Assembly (NCBI GenBank): GCA_040768665.1
Contig: JAXGMN010000010.1
Coordinates: forward strand, 62,001 to 126,000
Reading direction: 5' to 3'
Length of the DNA: 64,000 bases
From: JABWBD01 sp040768665
Lineage (GTDB): Bacteria; Planctomycetota; Planctomycetia; Pirellulales; Thermoguttaceae
A program made the position numbers and the translations under genes. The notes under the pieces are model-generated. The model searched no databases. It had not been told where the DNA came from and saw only the letters and a list, made by a program, of their open reading frames with translations. The first letter of the stretch is position 1; each line of letters begins with the position of its first letter. Of this stretch, positions 27,072-36,131 are shown one piece after another.

Positions 27072-28202
27072 ATGCCCGAATCCCATTCGCAAGCCGACCT
27101 CGACGGCGAACTGGCTGCTTCGCTCAGGCTCGCGCTGTTGCCGGGCGTTGGCCCGCGGATCCGCCGGGCACTGCTGGATCAGTTCGGGACTCCGCAGGCG
27201 GTCCTCTCCGCCGCACCGAGTGAACTGCGGGAGGTGCAGGGGGTCGGAACGAAGCTGTCGCTTGCGATCGCGCGAGCCGCGGCCCAGATCGATGCGGCGG
27301 CCGAGGTCGACTTGTGCCGGCGACAGGGCATCGAAATCCTTGCCGACTGCGACGAACGTTACCCGGACGTGCTCGGCGAGATTCCGGACCCGCCGGGCGT
27401 GCTTTTCGTTCGTGGATCGCTTGGGCCGGCCGATGCGCTTGCCATTGCCATCGTCGGAACCCGCCACGCAACGCCGTACGGCCTGCGCCAGGCGGAGCGG
27501 CTGGCCGGCAGCCTGGCCCGCGCGGGACTGACGATTGTCAGCGGCTTGGCTCGCGGTATCGATGCTGCTGCGCATCGTGGAGCACTGGCCGCCGGCGGCC
27601 GAACGCTCGCCGTGCTCGGGAGCGGAGTGCTGTGCATCTACCCGCCGGAGCACGGGAAGCTGGCTGAAGAAGTCGCCGGGTGCGGTGCGTTGATCAGTGA
27701 GGCCCCGCCCCGAGCCGCACCACGCGGGGGGATGTTTCCGCAGCGCAACCGGATCATCAGCGGCCTGTCGCTGGGAGTGATCGTGGTCGAGGCGGGAGAC
27801 CGGAGCGGCGCCCTGATCACCGCGCGGCATGCCATGGAACAGGGCCGGGAGGTGTTTGCGGTCCCTGGGCGCGTGGATGATCGCACCGCCCGAGGCTGCC
27901 ACCGCCTGCTCCGCGACGGCGCGAAGCTCGTCGAATCGGCGGACGACGTCCTGGAGGAACTCGGCCCACTGTTTACACCGACGCAGCGGGAGGACGGTCA
28001 AGTCGTGCATCACCCGGCCGAGCTATTGCTGAACGAGCTGGAGCATCAGGTCCTCGCCGCCATTCGAACCGACGCCACGTCGATCGACGAGGTGGTTCTG
28101 GAGAGTGGATTGCCGGTGGCGCAAGTGCTCTCCACGTTGAGTGTGCTCGAGATGCGGCGTCTGGTTCGCCGACTCAGCGGCGCCGCTGTGGTACGGATCT
28201 GA
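27072..28202 (+). CDS. dprA: DNA-processing protein DprA
   Basis: DprA binds incoming single-stranded DNA and loads RecA during natural transformation. The N-terminal part is a helix-hairpin-helix/SAM-like region (LALLPGVGPRIRRALL, VQGVGTKLS). The Rossmann-like core has VGTRHATPYGLRQ, IVSGLARGIDAAAH and RNRIISGLSLGVIVVEAG, then GALITARHAMEQGREVFAVPG. The tail (about 310-376) is a winged-helix domain, common in DprA. ATG 27072 lies 16 nt after a CCGGGAG-like site. The length of 376 residues is normal. No other competence gene adjoins. Confidence 0.95.
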   Translation: MPESHSQADLDGELAASLRLALLPGVGPRIRRALLDQFGTPQAVLSAAPSELREVQGVGTKLSLAIARAAAQIDAAAEVDLCRRQGIEILADCDERYPDVLGEIPDPPGVLFVRGSLGPADALAIAIVGTRHATPYGLRQAERLAGSLARAGLTIVSGLARGIDAAAHRGALAAGGRTLAVLGSGVLCIYPPEHGKLAEEVAGCGALISEAPPRAAPRGGMFPQRNRIISGLSLGVIVVEAGDRSGALITARHAMEQGREVFAVPGRVDDRTARGCHRLLRDGAKLVESADDVLEELGPLFTPTQREDGQVVHHPAELLLNELEHQVLAAIRTDATSIDEVVLESGLPVAQVLSTLSVLEMRRLVRRLSGAAVVRI

Positions 28203-28577
28203 CCTGGCCTGATAAAAAAGGGAAAGTACCAGGCGGGTCGACACTTGCGCGGGTTGGATGTGGCGGTCAAGCACACCGATTTTCCAAAATTCTTTGCCCC
28301 GGACCACCCGGACACTGCAGAGGGGTGAGGGCGGAAGGGGGCGTTGGAGGCTGGGGCCTGCCGGTGGGAAGCGATTGGCGGGGAGTTGCAGACGTTTGCC
28401 TGTGGACCGGGTGTGGTGCCCAAGTTGGCGATTTCTCAGAACCGAGGGCATTTGGGCACCACGCGCTTGTGGGTGGTTGGATCGGATGATTTGCAGCCTG
28501 GTTCCGATCTCGATGTTGGCAGGTGGTGAAAGGTAGGTCCCGCTTGCCGAGCTTTCCGTTCGACACAAGTGGCGTCT
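28203..28577. other. Non-coding stretch with a long-arm inverted repeat
   Basis: Here GTGGTGCCCAA (28413-28423) faces TTGGGCACCAC (28452-28462), an 11-bp perfect stem with a 28-nt loop. The motif TAGGTCCCGCTTGCCGAGCTT near 28530 recurs in inverted form inside the tandem duplication to the right. No gene is supported. Confidence 0.6.
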
Positions 28578-29460
28578 AGCCGGTGAACCTTTGGCCCCTG
28601 CCGCACGAGGCGGCAGGGGGCCGAAATTGCATTGGGATACGTCCGCTAGCTGCGAAACCTTGTTCACCCGCGGAACGAGCCCGCGGGGGTGCCCAGATGT
28701 GCAGGCCCTGGGGGCCGGGTTGGCCTTTCATCGCCGTACCGAGCCGAAACCTTGCTTAGCTGCTCAGGTCCCGCTCGGCAAGCTTGGCAAGCGGGACCTA
28801 CTGGCTGAAACCGAATTGTCAAAGATCTGCGAGGCAGGAAGGCATGGATGCTTGGGACTACCCCGAGGACAAATATGATCATTTGTCCATGTGCCAGTAT
28901 GATCGATGCGGCGCACCTGGTCAATAGGTTTTTTTCGGCCAAGGCAAAGTTTTTTGGGTTTGGGGAGGGGAGGAGGTGCTGCGAAGACGGCCTTGCTTTC
29001 CACCCGGCAGGGACGTCGGTAGCCGGTGAACCTTTGGCCCCGCCGCACGAGGCGGCAGGGGGCCGAGTGCATTGGGATACGTCCGCTGGCTGCGAAACCT
29101 TGTTCACCCGCGGAACGAGCCCCGCGGGGGTGCCCAGATGTGCAGGCCCTGGGGGCCGGGTTGGCCTTTCATCGCCGTACCGAGCCGAAACCTTGCTTAG
29201 CTGCTCAGGTCCCGCTCGGCAAGCTTGGCAAGCGGGACCTACTGGCTGAAACCGAATTGTCAAAGATCTGCGAGGCAGGAAGGCATGGATGCTTGGGACT
29301 ACCCCGAGGACAAATATGATCATTTGTCCATGTGCCAGTATGATCGATGCGGCGCACCTGGTCAATAGGTTTTTTTCGGCCAAGGCAAAGTTTTTTGGGT
29401 TTGGGGAGGGGAGGAGGTGCTGCGAAGACGGCCTTGCTTTCCACCCGGCAGGGACGTCGG
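28578..29460. repeat. Tandem duplication, two units of about 440 bp
   Basis: Unit 1 (28578-29020, 443 bp) and unit 2 (29021-29460, 440 bp) are nearly identical, differing by a few small indels near their left ends. Each unit contains several hairpins: the GGTCCCGCT...AGCGGGACC pair, and GGACAAAT...ATTTGTCC around an ATGATC centre. No native gene is evident in either unit on either strand. The sharp boundary at AGCCGGTGAAC suggests a recent unequal crossover or replication slip. Confidence 0.93.
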
Positions 29461-29475
29461 CAGGAAGCGGGCAAA

Positions 29476-29523
29476 GTAACCGTTCACGCCCGCGGCCGGG
29501 GACTGGTGCATTTTTCGGCCAGC
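29476..29523. mobile_element. MITE family B, truncated copy
   Basis: GTAACCGTTCACG followed by GGGGACTGGTGCATTTTTCGGCCAG matches one end and about 48 bp of the 123-bp element in reverse orientation, after which the match stops. The other end is missing. It begins 15 bp after the tandem duplication. Confidence 0.75.
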
Positions 29524-29640
29524 TCCGCAAAATGGCGGGTGTGGTGCTTGCAACCACGAAGGGAAGGGGCTGCTGTGGCACAAATGCCCGCGAACCCGCT
29601 GTCGTCACAACCGGCAGCGAAGACACGCGTTTCGAAAAAA

Positions 29641-29870
29641 GTGCCGCAGCCTGCGGCACAATTCCCCGACTCTGTGCTCTGGTCGATTCCCTGGTTCTAA
29701 CACGTCATCTTGATGGAGAAAGTCAAAGAGCATGCCGCGCGCCAGTGGTACATGGAACAGGCGCTGGCCAACGGCTGGAGCCGGAATGTTTTGGCGCTGA
29801 AGATCGAGGGCCAAGCACACACTCGGCAGGGGAAGGCCATCTCCAACTTTGCCGCCATGCTAACGTCTGA
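29641..29870 (+). pseudogene. Remnant of DUF1016 (YhcG-type PDDEXK) nuclease
   Basis: The frame reads QFPDSVLWSIPWF, then a TAA at 29698, then HVILMEKVKEHAARQWYMEQ and ANGWSRNVLALKIEGQAHTRQGKAISNF. These are hallmark N-terminal phrases of DUF1016 proteins, which are linked to restriction systems and phage. The stop replaces the second residue of a WF-H motif, and the match ends near residue 75, so only part of the N-terminal domain remains. The catalytic PDDEXK half is absent. It lies just upstream of the broken type III restriction genes and probably belonged to the same island. Confidence 0.8.
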
Positions 29871-30130
29871 GGGAACACCGCTGGAGAAGAGCACGACACG
29901 TATGGAAAACGCTACCTGGGAGCCTTTACTCCCGCCCGGGCGCGTGGTAAGTTGGAGCCGGTGCGGAGCCGCCACTCCCCGATTAGGCGATCAACTCGGG
30001 AGGATGCTGATGGCACCCACATGCTGCTGCCGAACGCGCGCCGGATGCCCCCCATCGTAATTGCACCCATGAGTTGATTGCGTTGGCGGTCTCGGACCGG
30101 CTCCACGGCAGGAAGAAAAGGCAGGTCTTG
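29871..30130. other. Stretch without recognised genes
   Basis: These 260 bp lie between the DUF1016 remnant and the broken restriction gene. They show no protein-like frame beyond tails of the remnant. Confidence 0.4.
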
Positions 30131-33100
30131 ATGGGCAATCCCTTCTTCGAACGCCCGATCCTGAATTCGCCCTACGATTACCCCGGCGACTGGGCTGATA
30201 AAAACTTGATAAAAACGGGGACAGGCACCGCAACTAATAGCGGTTTAGCCAGAGCGACCACACAAGATGTTGCGGAGCCAGTCCCCGTTTTTATCAGCCC
30301 ACCCGGCGACACTGGGAACTCGACGCCCAGGGGTAGCCTACCCAGCGGATTATCGAGAGCCGTCGACGCGCCGAATTCATCACCCCCATTCCCAAGCCAA
30401 AGAAGGTCAAAGGGAAGGCGACTCAGCAGGCATTCGTCTTCGACGAGGGCAAAGGACTATCGACCAAGGAGCAGCAGTACGACCCGGCTTCGATTATCAA
30501 CGAGGTCCGCGGCTACGTCGCCCACTGGCGGGCACTGCCCAGTCCCAGCCAGTGGAAAGTGACGCCGGAAACGGCCCGATTGCTTCAATATTGGCGGCAT
30601 CATCCGTTCAGCGGCATCCGTCCCTTCTTCTGCCAGGTCGAGGCCATCGAGACGGCCATCTGGTTGATCGAGGTCGCGCCGCACTCCAAGCATGGCAAGC
30701 GGATTCTCGAACACCTGGCCGCCGCCAATAAAGATGCCAATCCGGAACTCCTGCGACTGGCGCTCAAGCTGGCCACCGGCGCGGGCAAGACCACCGTTAT
30801 GGCGATGCTGATCGCCTCGCAGACCATCAATGCCGTCCGCCGCCCCGGCAGCAAACTCTTCACGCGCGGATTCCTGATCGTCACGCCCGGACTGACCATC
30901 AAAGACCGGCTGCGCGTCCTCCAGCCGAACGATCCCGACAGCTACTACGCCAGCCGCGAACTTGCCCCGGCGACATGCTCGACGAGGTCCACCGCGCCAA
31001 GATCGTCATCACCAACTTCCACGCATTCAAGCTCCGCCAGCGCACCGACATCTCCAAGGGCACCCGCGCCGCGCTGGAAGGCTGGCGCGGCGAGACCCTG
31101 CAAACGCTGGAGACCGAAGGCCAGATGCTCCAGCGCGTCATGCCCGAGTTGATGGGCATGAAGAACATCCTGGCGCTCAACGATGAGGCACACCACTGCT
31201 ACCGCGAGAAGCCCACGGAAGCTGACGACGCGGAACTCAAAGGCGACGAGCGGAAGGAAGCGGAAAAGAACAACGAAGCCGCCCGGCTCTGGATTTCCGG
31301 CCTGGAGACCGTCAACCGCAAGCTCGGCCTCAGCCGGGTCATCGATTTGTCGGCCACGCCCTTCTTCCTCCGCGGCTCCGGCTATGCCGAGGGAACGCTC
31401 TTCCCCTGGACCATGAGCGACTTCTCGCTGATGGACGCCATCGAATGCGGCATCGTCAAGCTGCCTCGCGTGCCCGTCGCCGAGAACATCCCCGGCGACG
31501 AAATGCCGATGTTCCGTAACCTGTGGGAGAACATCCGCAAAGACATGCCCAAGAAGGGGCGCGGCAAGGCCGCGGAACTCGACCCGCTGCGACTTCCCAC
31601 CCGCCTGCAGACCGCCTTGCAGGCGCTCTACGGCCACTACGAAAAGACGTTCCAGCTCTGGGAGAAAAACGGCATCCGCGTGCCCCCCTGCTTCATCATC
31701 GTCTGCCAGAACACGTCGATCTCCAAGCTGGTCTACGACTTCATCTCCGGCTTCCACCGCAACAACGAGGACGGCACCACGACGCTGGAGAACGGGCGGC
31801 TGGCGCTGTTCCGCAACTTCGACGAAACCACCGGCAATCCGCTGCCGCGCCCGAACACGCTGCTCATCGACAGCGAACAGCTCGAAGCGGGTGACGCCCT
31901 GGACAACAACTTCCGCAGCATGGCCGCCGACGAGATCGAACGGTTCCGCCGCGAGATCACCGAGCGAACCGGCGACCAGCGCAAGGCGGAGAGCATCACC
32001 GACCAGGAACTGCTCCGCGAAGTGATGAATACCGTCGGCAAGCCGGGCCAATTGGGTGGCGGCATCCGCTGCGTCGTCTCCGTGTCGATGCTCACCGAAG
32101 GCTGGGACGCCAATACCGTGACCCACGTGCTCGGGATCCGCGCGTTCGGCACACAACTGCTCTGCGAGCAGGTCATCGGGCGGGCCCTGCGCCGCCAATC
32201 CTACGAGTTGAACGACGAATCGCTTTTTGGCGTGGAATACGCCGACGTCTTCGGCATCCCCTTCGACTTCACGGCCAAGCCCGTCGTCGCGCCCCCGCAG
32301 CCGCCCCGCGAGACGATCCAGGTCAAGGCCGTGCGCCCCGACCGCGATCCGCTCGAAATCCGCTTCCCTCGCGTCGAGGGCTATCGCGTGGAACTGCCCG
32401 AGGAACGGCTGACCGCCGAGTTCAACGCCGACTCCGTTCTGGAACTGACTCCCGATCTGGTCGGACCCTCCATTACGCGCAACGCGGGCATCATCGGCGA
32501 GGGAGTAGACCTCAGCCTGGAGCATCTCCGCGACATGCGGCCCTCCACACTGCTTTTCCACCTGACCCAACACCTGCTCTACACGAAATTCCGCGACCCC
32601 GGCGAGGAACCCAGGCTCCACCTCTTCGGCCAACTGAAGCGCGTGGCCCGGCAGTGGCTCGACACGTCGCTGGTCTGCAAAGGCAGTACCTATCCAGCGC
32701 TGCTGATGTACAAGGAGCTGGCCGATATGGCCTGCAACCGCATTACCGGCGGGATCACGCGGGCCTTTATTGGCGAGCGCCCCATCAAGGCGCTGTTGGA
32801 TCCCTACAATCCGGCCGGCTCCACCGCGCACGTCCGGTTCAATACCTCGAAGGATCTTCGCTGGGAGACGCACCCGGAACGTTGCCACGTCAACTGGGTG
32901 ATTCTCGACAGCGACTGGGAGGGCGAGTTCTGCCGCGTGGCCGAGTCGCACCCGCAGGTCCGAGCCTACGTCAAGAACCACAACCTCGGCCTGGAAGTTC
33001 CCTACCGCTACGGGTCGGAGACGCGCCAATACCGCCCCGACTTCATCGTGCTGGTAGACGACGGCCAGGGCGACGACGACCTGCTGCACCTGATCGTCGA

Positions 33101-33332
33101 GATCAAAGGCTATCGCCGCGAAGATGCGAAGGAGAAGAAGTCGACGATGGACACCTACTGGGTGCCTGGGGTGAACAACCTGGGGACCTATGGCCGCTGG
33201 GCGTTTGCGGAATTCACCGAAATCTATCAGATCGAGGCCGATTTCAAGGCCAAGATCGAAAGCCAGTTCAACACGATGATCGAGACCGCTGCCTCTTCGA
33301 CCGCTTCACCTCTTGCGGGAGTCGCATCATGA
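30131..33332 (+). pseudogene. res: Type III restriction enzyme Res subunit, broken
   Basis: This is the translocase/nuclease subunit of a type III restriction system. Intact pieces show Walker A LATGAGKTT, DEAH-like LALNDEAHH, LSATPFF, then VSVSMLTEGWDANTVTHVLG (helicase motif V/VI region) and a C-terminal nuclease-like stretch around YRPDFIVLVDD and LIVEIKGYR. The gene carries four lesions: a 1-nt loss near 30190 that shifts frame, the 111-bp MITE at 30191-30301, a TAG at 30334, and a 1-nt loss near 30964 (frame RELAP versus expected RELVPGDMLDE). The 3' two-thirds stays open to 33332 and overlaps the dinD start by 4 bp (ATGA). Assembly error could explain a single-base loss but not all four. 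Confidence 0.88.
30191..30301. mobile_element. MITE family A, copy 1 (111 bp) inside res, 9-bp target duplication
   Basis: Ends TGGGCTGATAAAAAC and GTTTTTATCAGCCCA are inverted repeats. CCCGGCGAC occurs at 30182-30190 and 30302-30310, giving a 9-bp duplication. The inner 109 bp (30192-30300) are identical, base for base, to 51917-52025. No gene lies inside. It splits the 5' end of res after the SPYDYPG codons. Confidence 0.95.
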
Positions 33333-34549
33333 GAACCGACCTCATTCAATCGCTGACCGCGACCTTTGAAGCCCACGCCCAGCAAACCGACGGGGGAGTC
33401 GAGTTCTGGCTGGCCCGCGACCTTCAGCACCTCCTCGGCTACACGGAATGGCGGAACTTCACTGCCGTGATCAACAAGGCGAAGACCGCTTGCGAGGTAT
33501 CCGGGCATGCCGTGGACGATCATTTTGTTGACGTCAACAAAACGATCCAGATGCCGAAAAGTGCGGAAAAAGAGGTTCCAGACGTGATGCTCACCCGCTA
33601 CGCCTGCTACCTCATTGCCCAAAATGGGGACCCCAAGAAGCAGGAAATCGTTTTCGCGCAGACGTACTTCGCCATCCAGACCCGCCGGGCGGAGCTGATC
33701 GAACAGCGTCTGTCGGAGGCCGAACGGATTTCGGCCCGCAAGAAGCTCACCGTCACCGAAAAGGAACTCTCCCAGGTTATCTTCGAGCAGACGGGCGGGA
33801 ATCAGGACTTCGCGCTGATCCGCAGCAAGGGGGACCAGGCTCTCTTCGGGCGATCCACCCAAGCCATGAAGGCGCAGTGGAAAGTCCCGGATCATCGCTG
33901 GGGAGGTGAAAACGCGGTGATTTCCTTGGTCGCTTTGGTGTCAGTCTTTGTTCCGCGCTCCGGCGTCGTCACTTGGCCGAAGGCCTCTTTCATCGTAGCC
34001 TGGGGTCGTTCCCCAGGTAGGAGGCCCCAACAAGGCGCCAGCTTTGGCCAAAGGCCATATTCACCGTATCGATTCACGGCAGACATCCCCATCATCCATA
34101 AGATGATTATGGCCGTTGGCCAAAAGACTGGTTGTCTGGACCGTCTTCCTGGGGTGTTACCCCAGGCTACGATGAAAGAGGCCTCCGGCCAAAAACATCA
34201 GCCATGTCGGTGGAACAAAGACGGAAGCCCCATCATCCGTCGGTGTGCTTTCGTTTTCAACTCCCCCGATCATCGCCCCCTGGCCGATTTTGCTCCGACC
34301 ATCATCCTGAAGGCCAAGGATTTCGCCGCCGAGATCACCATCTTCAACGCGCGTGAGCACCGCATGACGACCGAACCGGCCATCTCCCGCGAACACATCA
34401 CCAACAACGAGGCGGTCCGCAAAACGCTTCTCGAACGCGGCATCCGCCCCGAAACGCTCCCGGCGGCCGAAGACGTCAAAAAGGTCGAACGCCGCCTGGT
34501 CTCCGAAGAGAAGAAGTCGCTCAAGAACCCCGAATCGCTGGACTGCTGA
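33329..34549 (+). CDS. dinD: DinD-like DNA-damage-inducible protein with in-frame MITE insertion
   Basis: DinD is a RecA-modulating protein that is SOS-induced in Escherichia coli. The N-terminal 190 residues follow the family: FWLARDLQHLLGYTEWRNF, DVMLTRYACYLIAQNGDP, SEAERISARKKLTVTEKELS and GDQALFGRSTQAMK. After VPDHR the frame enters a 369-bp palindromic element, then resumes the family with RPLADFAPTIILKAKDFAAEIT and the tail PETLPAAEDVKKVERRLVSEEKK. Because 369 plus the 9-bp duplication equals 126 codons and contains no stop, the ORF stays open at 406 residues instead of about 280. The activity of such a product is doubtful. The start overlaps res and the stop is 6 bp before the mod stump. 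Confidence 0.85.
   Translation: MRTDLIQSLTATFEAHAQQTDGGVEFWLARDLQHLLGYTEWRNFTAVINKAKTACEVSGHAVDDHFVDVNKTIQMPKSAEKEVPDVMLTRYACYLIAQNGDPKKQEIVFAQTYFAIQTRRAELIEQRLSEAERISARKKLTVTEKELSQVIFEQTGGNQDFALIRSKGDQALFGRSTQAMKAQWKVPDHRWGGENAVISLVALVSVFVPRSGVVTWPKASFIVAWGRSPGRRPQQGASFGQRPYSPYRFTADIPIIHKMIMAVGQKTGCLDRLPGVLPQATMKEASGQKHQPCRWNKDGSPIIRRCAFVFNSPDHRPLADFAPTIILKAKDFAAEITIFNAREHRMTTEPAISREHITNNEAVRKTLLERGIRPETLPAAEDVKKVERRLVSEEKKSLKNPESLDC
33899..34267. mobile_element. MITE family C, 369-bp palindrome inside dinD, 9-bp target duplication
   Basis: The ends TGGGGAGGTGAAAACG and CGTTTTCAACTCCCCC are inverted. GATCATCGC occurs on both sides (33890-33898 and 34268-34276). The arms are long: CTCTTTCATCGTAGCCTGGGG at the left meets CCCCAGGCTACGATGAAAGAG at the right, so most of the element can fold back on itself. 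It carries no gene of its own. Confidence 0.92.
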
Positions 34550-34555
34550 TTCCCC

Positions 34556-34807
34556 ATGGCCAAGAAATCGACCAAGAAGAAGCCCGGCAACCAGAAGACC
34601 GTCGAGACGCTCTCGCACGACGCCGACAAGCGGAAGAGCATCCCCACGGCCGAGTTCCAATCCGTCGTCCAGGAAGAGCAGCAGAACCCGGTCCGCATTG
34701 CCTACGCCCGCCGCAACCGCGACCTCGACCCGCAACTCGTCTGGCGCGGCAAGGATGAGCAGGACTGGAGCGACCTGGTCGTCCACGCCCCGCCGCTCAT
34801 ATACTGA
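34556..34807 (+). pseudogene. mod: Type III DNA methyltransferase Mod, N-terminal stump
   Basis: The 83 codons run MAKKSTKKKPGNQKT, then HDADKRKSIPTAEF and YARRNRDLDPQLVWRGKDEQDW to LVVHAPPLIY and a stop. This is the N-terminal part of site-specific adenine methyltransferases that partner type III Res subunits, where the text normally goes on APPLYIQEK. The methylase motifs (DPPY, FxGxG) are missing, so nothing functional remains. The cut occurs about at 34798-34805, directly before the HD/GHKL gene, and marks a deletion junction. The upstream order res-dinD-mod suggests one former operon. Confidence 0.82.
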
Positions 34808-34818
34808 ATTGAGACCTC

Positions 34819-36015
34819 ATGGGACAACAACCCACCATGTTCGAGGGAACTCAGCTTTGGCAGCGCACACTCGCGCCACAGAAGAAAGACCAACATGAGG
34901 CGATTCGGAGTCGGCTGAGGGAGGCGTTTCTTTCCTTTCGGAGAAACATCACTCCCCTCCTTGAAAACACGCACGCTTCAATCAAGGATCTCACGGTCCA
35001 TGATATCTCGCACATCGACGCGCTGTGGCAAATTGCGGACCAACTCACAGGCGACGATTACCCCCTGACTCCTTTGGAAGCTTTGTTGTTGGGCGGTGCT
35101 TTCCTGCTTCACGACGCGGGCCTTGCGCTCGCAGCGTACCCGGACGGCGTCGAAGAATTACGCCGAAATCCCTTCTGGCGAGATTCGGCTGCAAGGATTC
35201 TTCGCAAGAAGCTCGGTCGGTCGCCTCGTATCGACGAGGTGGATAATGCACCTCAGGACGTAGTCGAACGCACAAATGAAGAGGCACTCCGGGAACTACA
35301 CGCTCGCAAAGCAGAGGAGCTTGGCACACGCCGATTCGTGTCTGGAGATAGGGATTTCTACTTACTTGAAGATTTCGAATTGCGCGAGCAGTACGGCAGA
35401 CTAATCGGCCGTATAGCAAAAAGCCACTGGGACAACCTTGCTCGGGTCGCGGAGGAGTTCCAGCCACCAACGTTGGGCGCCCTGCCAGGCTGCCCGTTTG
35501 ATTGGACGATTGATCCACTGAAGGTAGCCTGCCTGCTTCGCGCATGTGATGCTTGTCACGTGGACGCTCGGCGAGCGCCGCCGCTACTGCACGCTTTGAG
35601 GAAACCGCGCGGAAACGCAGAGTTGCATTGGAGATTCCAGGGGTTTATCCAGACGATGGTGGTGGAGGACGGTCAAGTTCGCTTTAGTTCAGCCAAACCC
35701 TTCCGCCTCGATGATCGAGAGGCGTGGTGGCTTGGCTATGACTTGCTTCGCCAGGCAGATCGTGAGCTTGGGGAAATTGACTCACTTCTGAGAGAGAGCC
35801 GCCGACGTCCTTTGCTCGCGCACAGCGTGGCCGGGGTCCGCGACGCTCGAGAACTCGCTAGGTACTTGAAAACGGATGGCTGGTCACCAGTAGATACACG
35901 AATACGGGCTTCCGACGTGCCTAGGATCGTGAATATCTTAGGGGGAGTGGGACTGTACGGACTTAATCCCACGGTTCCGCTCCGCGAACTGATCCAGAAC
36001 GCGCGAGATGCGTAA
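34819..36015 (+). CDS. HD-domain protein fused to the start of a GHKL ATPase, truncated by IS66
   Basis: The N-terminal part carries an HD metal-dependent phosphohydrolase-like region: TVHDISHIDALW with LLGGAFLLHDAGLAL (about residues 52-100). A long helical middle follows. The last 24 residues read VGLYGLNPTVPLRELIQNARDA, the N-box of a GHKL/Hsp90-type ATPase (E and N that bind Mg-ATP). The frame then runs into the IS66 terminal repeat, whose TAAG provides the stop at 36013-36015, so the ATPase body is missing. Similar HD-plus-HATPase proteins exist as large (over 700-residue) accessory-region proteins. The intact form may be a stress or defence factor, which is inference from location. Confidence 0.7.
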   Translation: MGQQPTMFEGTQLWQRTLAPQKKDQHEAIRSRLREAFLSFRRNITPLLENTHASIKDLTVHDISHIDALWQIADQLTGDDYPLTPLEALLLGGAFLLHDAGLALAAYPDGVEELRRNPFWRDSAARILRKKLGRSPRIDEVDNAPQDVVERTNEEALRELHARKAEELGTRRFVSGDRDFYLLEDFELREQYGRLIGRIAKSHWDNLARVAEEFQPPTLGALPGCPFDWTIDPLKVACLLRACDACHVDARRAPPLLHALRKPRGNAELHWRFQGFIQTMVVEDGQVRFSSAKPFRLDDREAWWLGYDLLRQADRELGEIDSLLRESRRRPLLAHSVAGVRDARELARYLKTDGWSPVDTRIRASDVPRIVNILGGVGLYGLNPTVPLRELIQNARDA

Positions 36016-36131
36016 GCGTACACCAGAACCATGTCCCTGCCGCGGCCGTGGAGCCGGGACGATGCGGCCGGGCAGGCGACACGGGAAGAGCGTGGGGACG
36101 CGGCAGCCTGAAGGGCGTGCCGGCAGGGGCA

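Noticed and set aside
28664..29659. 331-codon minus-strand frame across the tandem duplication
   Set aside because: Its protein is simply the same unlikely segment read twice through the repeat; no homology phrases, no ribosome site.
30559..31152. Separate 197-residue gene for the start of Res
   Set aside because: It is the N-terminal helicase part of the same res gene, split by a 1-nt loss near 30964; the following frame continues the family directly.
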